Shown here: positions 13,926-17,294 of the stretch, piece by piece
Numbering within the stretch: position 1 is the first letter of the stretch
Layout: each line of letters begins with the position of its first letter
Assembly (NCBI GenBank): GCA_030672555.1
Contig: DAOVGD010000085.1
Span: 1 to 17,294 of the forward strand
Origin: Desulfobacterales bacterium
GTDB lineage: Bacteria; Desulfobacterota; Desulfobacteria; Desulfobacterales; C00003106
Length of the DNA stretch: 17,294 bases
Reading direction: 5' to 3'
Program-made: the position numbers and the translations under genes
The notes under the pieces: model-generated
Told to the model about the DNA's origin: nothing
Databases searched by the model: none
Seen by the model: only the letters and a program-made list of their open reading frames with translations

Positions 13926-16001
13926 ATGAGCGAAGTGATCCGGCAGATAAGAAATATAGGCTTAATCGGGCATACGGGTTCAGGTAAAACATCTGTTGCT
14001 GAGGCAATGTTGTTTAACGCGGGCGTGACTTCCAGACTGGGGCGAGTGGATGAGGAGAATTCCGTCTTGGATTTTGAAGCCGAGGAGATCAAACGCCATA
14101 TTACTATTAGTTCTGCTTTTCACCAAAGTCCTTGGAAAAAACACCGAATCGCCTTTATTGATACCCCTGGTGATACTAATTTCATCATGGATACCAAGGC
14201 TTGTCTTCAGGCCGCTGACGGTGCACTGGTAGTGGTAAGCGCCGCAGACGGCATCAAAGTGGAAACAGAGCGGACATGGGAGTTTGCCGATGCATTTCAA
14301 CTGCCGCGTATCGCGTTTATTAATAAGATGGATGTCGAACGTGCCGATTTTTTAAAAGTGCTTGGCGAGATGAAAAACAGTTTTAATCCCCAATCGGTTT
14401 CTGTACAGGTTCCAATAGGTGTTGGGGAGTCCCTGAAGGGTATTATCGATCTTATTGAACAGAAAGCGTACTTTTACGAAAAAGGGGGCGGGAAATCCAA
14501 GCCTGGTGATATCCCGGACGATATGAAAGATATCGTTGCGGAACAGCGTGAAGTATTGATTGAAGCAATTGCTGAGGCTGATGACCCCCTTCTTGAGAAG
14601 TATTTGGAAGGTGAGGAGCTTACCCCTGAAGAACTTCGCCAAGGGCTTCGCAACGGGGTCCTCTCCGGTTCTTTCGTCCCTGTGCTGTGTGGATCTGCCG
14701 TAGGCAATATCGGAATAGATTGTTTGATGGATGCGATAAACGCCTGTTTGCCCTCCCCATTGGATCGAGGGGCTAAGGTAGGTAAAGACTCCAAGACAGA
14801 TGATCAGGTGGAAAGGGCTCCCGATCCTGAAGCCCCGTTTTCTGCTCTGGTGTTTAAGACAGTTGCAGATCCGTATACAGGAAGACTGTCTATATTCAGA
14901 ATATATTCCGGACGACTGGGCAGTGACGGCACTTTTTACAATACCCAAAAAAGGGCCAAAGAGAGATATACACAACTTTACCGTATGGCGGGCAAGGAGC
15001 AAACCGCGGCTTCGGAAGCGGGTCCCGGTGATATTGTGGCTGTTGCTAAACTAAAAGAGACTGTTACAGGGGATACTATTTGCGATGAAGGCTCACCCGT
15101 TATATTTGAAGGAGTTCAGCCGGTTCCGCCTCTGATTTCTTATGCAATTCAGCCGAAATCAAAAGGAGACGAAGAAAAGATCTTTGGCAGTCTTGCCAAG
15201 CTTCTTGAAGAAGACATGGCGCTGAAAATCTCCCGGAACGATCAGACCAAAGAGATGCTTTTGTCCGGAATGGGAGAGGTGCATATTGATGCTACCGTGG
15301 CAAAGCTTAAACGTAAGTATAACGTAGAGGTGATCTTGAAAACCCCGACGGTACCCTACCTGGAAACCATTACCCAAAAAGTAAGAATGCAAGGGAAGCA
15401 CAAAAAACAGACAGGTGGACACGGACAGTATGGCGATTGTTGGATTGAACTGGAACCTCTTCCGCGGGGCGGCGGCTTTGAATTTGTTGACAAAATAGTT
15501 GGAGGGGTAATACCCAAGCAATACATTCCCGCAGTAGAAAAGGGTATTGTTGGGGCGCGGGAAAAAGGCGCCTTGACCGGATATCCGTGTGTTGATTTTA
15601 GAGTCAGACTGGTTGACGGATCTTATCATTCAGTTGATTCGTCGGAAATGGCCTTTAAGCTTGCCGGCGCTCTTGCATTTCGTAAGGCAGTGGCAGAGGC
15701 GAAACCTATTCTGTTGGAACCGATCATGGAAGCCGTTATAACCATTCCCGAAGACTCCATGGGCGATATTATCGGCGATTTAAACAGCCGAAGGGGCCGT
15801 GTATTAGGGATGGACAGCAAAGGAAAGAATCAAATTATCAACGTACACGTACCCATGGCAGAATTCCTTTCCTATGCTCCGGATCTTAGGTCCATGACAG
15901 GGGGACGAGGGGTCTTTACCATGAAATTAGCTCATTACGAAGAAGTCCCCGCGCAGATGGCGCAGAAGGTTATTGAAAAGGCCAAAAAGCAGGAGGGATG
16001 A
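13926..16001 (+). CDS. fusA: Elongation factor G, EF-G II-type paralogue
   Basis: This 691-residue translational GTPase has the five-domain EF-G layout. The G1 motif is GHTGSGKT (15-22), where canonical EF-G has GHIDAGKT. RHIT (57-60) replaces RGIT in switch I; G3 is DTPGD (79-83) and G4 NKMD (133-136). This variation and the N-terminal RQIRNIGLIGHTGSGKTSV pattern match the EF-G II group (such as Thermus EF-G-2). Domain IV retains GGHGQYGDCWIE and the tip GSYHSVDSSEMAFKLA with His568 at the position of E. coli His583, so translocation chemistry should be possible. It is not followed by tuf or preceded by rpsG, unlike a str-operon fusA. A MITE-like repeat and the tRNA cluster follow. Strong ribosome site AAGGAGAGG before the ATG. 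Confidence 0.9.
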   Translation: MSEVIRQIRNIGLIGHTGSGKTSVAEAMLFNAGVTSRLGRVDEENSVLDFEAEEIKRHITISSAFHQSPWKKHRIAFIDTPGDTNFIMDTKACLQAADGALVVVSAADGIKVETERTWEFADAFQLPRIAFINKMDVERADFLKVLGEMKNSFNPQSVSVQVPIGVGESLKGIIDLIEQKAYFYEKGGGKSKPGDIPDDMKDIVAEQREVLIEAIAEADDPLLEKYLEGEELTPEELRQGLRNGVLSGSFVPVLCGSAVGNIGIDCLMDAINACLPSPLDRGAKVGKDSKTDDQVERAPDPEAPFSALVFKTVADPYTGRLSIFRIYSGRLGSDGTFYNTQKRAKERYTQLYRMAGKEQTAASEAGPGDIVAVAKLKETVTGDTICDEGSPVIFEGVQPVPPLISYAIQPKSKGDEEKIFGSLAKLLEEDMALKISRNDQTKEMLLSGMGEVHIDATVAKLKRKYNVEVILKTPTVPYLETITQKVRMQGKHKKQTGGHGQYGDCWIELEPLPRGGGFEFVDKIVGGVIPKQYIPAVEKGIVGAREKGALTGYPCVDFRVRLVDGSYHSVDSSEMAFKLAGALAFRKAVAEAKPILLEPIMEAVITIPEDSMGDIIGDLNSRRGRVLGMDSKGKNQIINVHVPMAEFLSYAPDLRSMTGGRGVFTMKLAHYEEVPAQMAQKVIEKAKKQEG

Positions 16002-16101
16002 GATACAATACTTGTGAATAGCGATTGATTCCCCGCAACAGCAGGGCGTTGTGTGAAAACCATGGAGGAATTCCTGAAATATAATTAGGCGACTCGAATT
16101 A
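16002..16101. other. Short unannotated spacer after the EF-G gene
   Basis: No gene or clear terminator is visible. A short in-frame stretch ending MEEFLKYN and a stop (16061-16087) has no recognisable family. Confidence 0.3.
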
Positions 16102-16244
16102 TGATGGTTTCGCAAAAAGTCTCGATAACTTGTCATTTCGAGCGAAGCGAGAAATCTTTATCATGTAATATGCTGAAAATATAAGATTTCTTCCTGCGGT
16201 CGAAATGACAAATTCGTTGAATCCGACTTTTTGCGAAACCATCA
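16102..16244. mobile_element. MITE-like element with 20 bp perfect terminal inverted repeats
   Basis: The ends are TGATGGTTTCGCAAAAAGTC (16102-16121) and its exact reverse complement (16225-16244). Inside is a second, imperfect inverted repeat: TGTCATTTCGAGCGAAGCGA (16131-16150), continuing to AATCTT at 16157, against a matching stretch at 16183-16210. The element is 143 bp, has no ORF, and is flanked on both sides by ATTA, a possible 4 bp target duplication. The inner GTCATTTCGAGCGAAGCGAG motif belongs to a widespread intergenic repeat type. It may also serve as the EF-G transcript's terminal hairpin. Confidence 0.75.
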
Positions 16245-16464
16245 ATTATAGCTCGTATAGCTCGTAAAAAAGCTTCAAAAATAGACCATCCTAATTTAAA
16301 ATATATCGTGATTAAAAGATATAAGAAGAATATTGACGAATATAAGAGATAATATGCCTGTTATTTCTGATAAACCTTAATAATTCTCCTGTATATTCTT
16401 TTTTTTAATGTTGCTTTTTTTTAAAAAAAGTATTAAAGAAATTTGTTTTTCACATTTTTCATTT
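16245..16464. other. AT-rich intergenic DNA before the tRNA cluster
   Basis: No gene is seen. It contains a tandem TATAGCTCG repeat (16248-16265 region) and long A/T runs around 16400-16445, including a CTTTTTTTT-AAAAAAAG stretch. This could act as an upstream promoter element for the tRNA operon, but there is no direct evidence. Confidence 0.35.
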
Positions 16465-16492
16465 TTGCTAAATTTATTGCCTGGCTTATACG
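16465..16492 (+). promoter_or_regulatory. Candidate promoter of the tRNA cluster
   Basis: TTGCTA (16465-16470), 16-base spacer, TATACG (16487-16492). Transcription would begin only a base or so before the first tRNA, so processing at the 5' end would be minimal. Confidence 0.45.
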
Positions 16493-16499
16493 ATCGTCA

Positions 16500-16572
16500 G
16501 CCAGCGTAGCTCAGATGGTAGAGCTACTGATTTGTAATCAGTGGGTCGGGGGTTCGAGTCCCTCCGCTGGCT
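16500..16572 (+). tRNA. trnT: tRNA-Thr (anticodon TGT)
   Basis: The cloverleaf is complete: acceptor GCCAGCG/CGCTGGC, D-arm GCTC...GAGC, anticodon stem ACTGA/TCAGT around loop TTTGTAA, and T-arm GGGGG TTCGAGT CCCTC. The discriminator is T and CCA is not encoded. First of four tRNAs in the order Thr-Tyr-Gly-Thr that usually precedes tuf. Confidence 0.95.
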
Positions 16573-16594
16573 TCAGGAGATTAGGGCTTGTAGA

Positions 16595-16679
16595 GGAGGG
16601 GTTCCCGAGCGGCCAAAGGGAACAGACTGTAAATCTGTCGGCGATGCCTTCGGAGGTTCGAATCCTCCCCCCTCCACCA
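16595..16679 (+). tRNA. trnY: tRNA-Tyr (anticodon GTA)
   Basis: Class II tRNA with a long variable arm (CGGCGATGCCTTCGG-type segment). Acceptor GGAGGGG/CCCCTCC, anticodon stem CAGA/TCTG around CTGTAAA, T-arm GGAGG TTCGAAT CCTCC. CCA is encoded (16677-16679). Confidence 0.95.
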
Positions 16680-16707
16680 GCCGTGGGGGGCAATTAGGCT
16701 CTTTATC

Positions 16708-16784
16708 GCGGGAATAGCTCAGTTGGCTAGAGCGTCAGCCTTCCAAGCTGAGGGTCGCGGGTTCGAGCCCCGTTTCCCGCTCCA
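16708..16784 (+). tRNA. trnG: tRNA-Gly (anticodon TCC)
   Basis: Acceptor GCGGGAA/TTCCCGC, anticodon stem TCAGC/GCTGA around loop CTTCCAA, T-arm CGGGG-like with TTCGAGC. Discriminator T and an encoded CCA at 16782-16784. Confidence 0.95.
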
Positions 16785-16788
16785 TATA

Positions 16789-16883
16789 AGAGACCTTTGA
16801 AAAACGTTTCCCGCCATCGGCGGGATTCAAGGTCAATCCCGCCGATGGCGGGAGGCAAAAGGGGGCGTTTTGCAAAGGTCTCT
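16789..16883. mobile_element. 95 bp MITE-like palindromic element between tRNA-Gly and tRNA-Thr
   Basis: Terminal inverted repeats AGAGACCTTTGAAAAACG (16789-16806) and CGTTTTGCAAAGGTCTCT (16866-16883) differ at one base. Inside, TCCCGCCATCGGCGGGATT and its exact inverse AATCCCGCCGATGGCGGGA flank a seven-base loop. There is no ORF. It begins four bases after tRNA-Gly CCA and ends three bases before tRNA-Thr, so it fills the whole spacer. Confidence 0.75.
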
Positions 16884-16886
16884 AAA

Positions 16887-16960
16887 GCCCACGTAGCTCA
16901 GTAGGTAGAGCACTTCCTTGGTAAGGAAGAGGTTCACCGGTTCAAGCCCGGTCGTGGGCT
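16887..16960 (+). tRNA. trnT: tRNA-Thr (anticodon GGT)
   Basis: Acceptor GCCCACG/CGTGGGC, anticodon stem CTTCC/GGAAG around loop TTGGTAA, T-arm CCGG TTCAAGC CCGG. Discriminator T, and CCA is not encoded. Last tRNA of the cluster; tuf does not follow. Confidence 0.95.
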
Positions 16961-16971
16961 CTTCAGTTGAA

Positions 16972-17171
16972 GGTGATCATTTATCATTTGGCATTTAGCA
17001 TTGAACATTTGGCATTGAACATTTTTTTCGACTATAAATCGGGAATTTCATGTCATCATATTACGTTAAAAAAACTTCTACTTAGTCGATAGAAGGGATT
17101 CTAATTAAAAGACAATGAAACTGTTTGATGTTCAATGATAAATGCCAAATGATAAATGATAAATGATCACC
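16972..17171. repeat. Imperfect inverted-repeat element made of CATTTATC-like units
   Basis: The left arm (16972-17010) starts GGTGATCATTTATCATTT and the right arm (17171-17127, reverse strand) starts with the same 18 bases. It then carries one extra ATCATTT unit before both continue with GGCATTTA(G/T)CATTGAACAT. About 116 bases separate the arms. Within the left side GCATTGAACATTT is repeated in tandem (16998-17010, 17012-17024), followed by a T run. The right arm includes the rpsG stop codon. It could end transcription from both sides. Confidence 0.65.
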
Positions 17172-17294
17172 ATCTATAATGGGCAAATGCTTTGTTCGCC
17201 TCTGCCATCCTGTGGGTATCTTCTCTCTTTTTAAATGCTGCACCCCGTTTGTTGGCTGCATCAATCAATTCACCCGCCAACTTATTCGCCATAT
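17167..17294 (-). CDS. rpsG: 30S ribosomal protein uS7, C-terminal part (5' end beyond window)
   Basis: The last 41 residues are visible. They end KKREDTHRMAEANKAFAHYRW, the highly conserved C-terminus of bacterial uS7, which binds the 16S rRNA 3' domain and nucleates assembly of the 30S head. The N-terminal part lies right of the window. The stop codon is inside the right arm of the inverted-repeat element. In most bacteria fusA follows rpsG on the same strand; here the next genes on this side are tRNAs on the opposite strand. Confidence 0.95.
   Translation of the reverse strand, partial: MANKLAGELIDAANKRGAAFKKREDTHRMAEANKAFAHYRW

Noticed and set aside
14352..15002. Minus-strand open frame of 216 codons within the EF-G gene
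   Set aside because: It is antisense to a highly conserved gene, and its composition is that of a shadow frame.
16443..16697. Plus-strand open frame of 84 codons across the first two tRNAs
   Set aside because: It runs through two perfect tRNA cloverleafs and has no ribosome site; it is a by-product of tRNA sequence.
16789..17171. CRISPR-like array from repeated palindromic units
   Set aside because: The repeats are inverted and unequal, without regular spacers, and no cas genes are present.
17082..17264. Minus-strand open frame of 60 codons near the right edge
   Set aside because: It overlaps rpsG in another frame and runs through the inverted-repeat element; no similarity is seen.

Overview
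The window looks like chromosomal DNA from a mesophilic Gram-negative bacterium, probably of the deltaproteobacterial (Desulfobacterota) group. This is inferred from the gene mix: an RpoH-type sigma factor, outer-membrane lipoproteins with lipoboxes, an EF-G II-type elongation factor, and a Thr-Tyr-Gly-Thr tRNA cluster. No rRNA or lineage-specific marker is present, so the taxonomy is tentative. Nearly everything is on the minus strand except the EF-G gene and the tRNA cluster at the right.

Layout, left to right. Positions 1-142 hold what looks like a decayed DNA-binding domain of a WYL/HTH-type regulator. Positions 143-845 hold a Phd-type antitoxin and a VapC-like PIN toxin, overlapping by 17 bases. 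Positions 1059-1320 encode a large, Alu-domain-bearing SRP RNA with its own promoter and a terminator that shares bases with its closing helix. Positions 1383-3823 hold a Rossmann/DUF2520 protein translationally coupled to a REC-GAF-HD-GYP response regulator. Positions 3905-4494 form the rpsU (bS21) unit, with a strong promoter, a long leader carrying an orphan Shine-Dalgarno sequence, and a clear terminator.

From 13653 down to 4640 runs a long, tightly spaced leftward array: rpoH, a TPR lipoprotein, a DUF4292-like lipoprotein, a Mut7-C protein, alpha-glucan phosphorylase (glgP), a 64-residue SAP/Cys-rich protein and a GH57 4-alpha-glucanotransferase. The last three plus Mut7-C look like a glycogen/maltodextrin breakdown module placed downstream of a heat-shock-type sigma factor and envelope lipoproteins.

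Divergent from rpoH is an EF-G II-type GTPase gene (13926-16001). The right end holds a 143 bp MITE-like element, tRNA-Thr(TGT), tRNA-Tyr(GTA), tRNA-Gly(TCC) and tRNA-Thr(GGT), a 95 bp palindromic element filling the Gly-Thr spacer, a third inverted-repeat element, and the 3' end of rpsG (uS7) on the opposite strand. The tRNA set usually precedes tuf and rpsG usually precedes fusA. Here the two face each other across a repeat, which suggests a rearrangement. I saw no phage genes, transposase, CRISPR array or defence island. The most unusual material is regulatory and repeat DNA rather than a new protein system.
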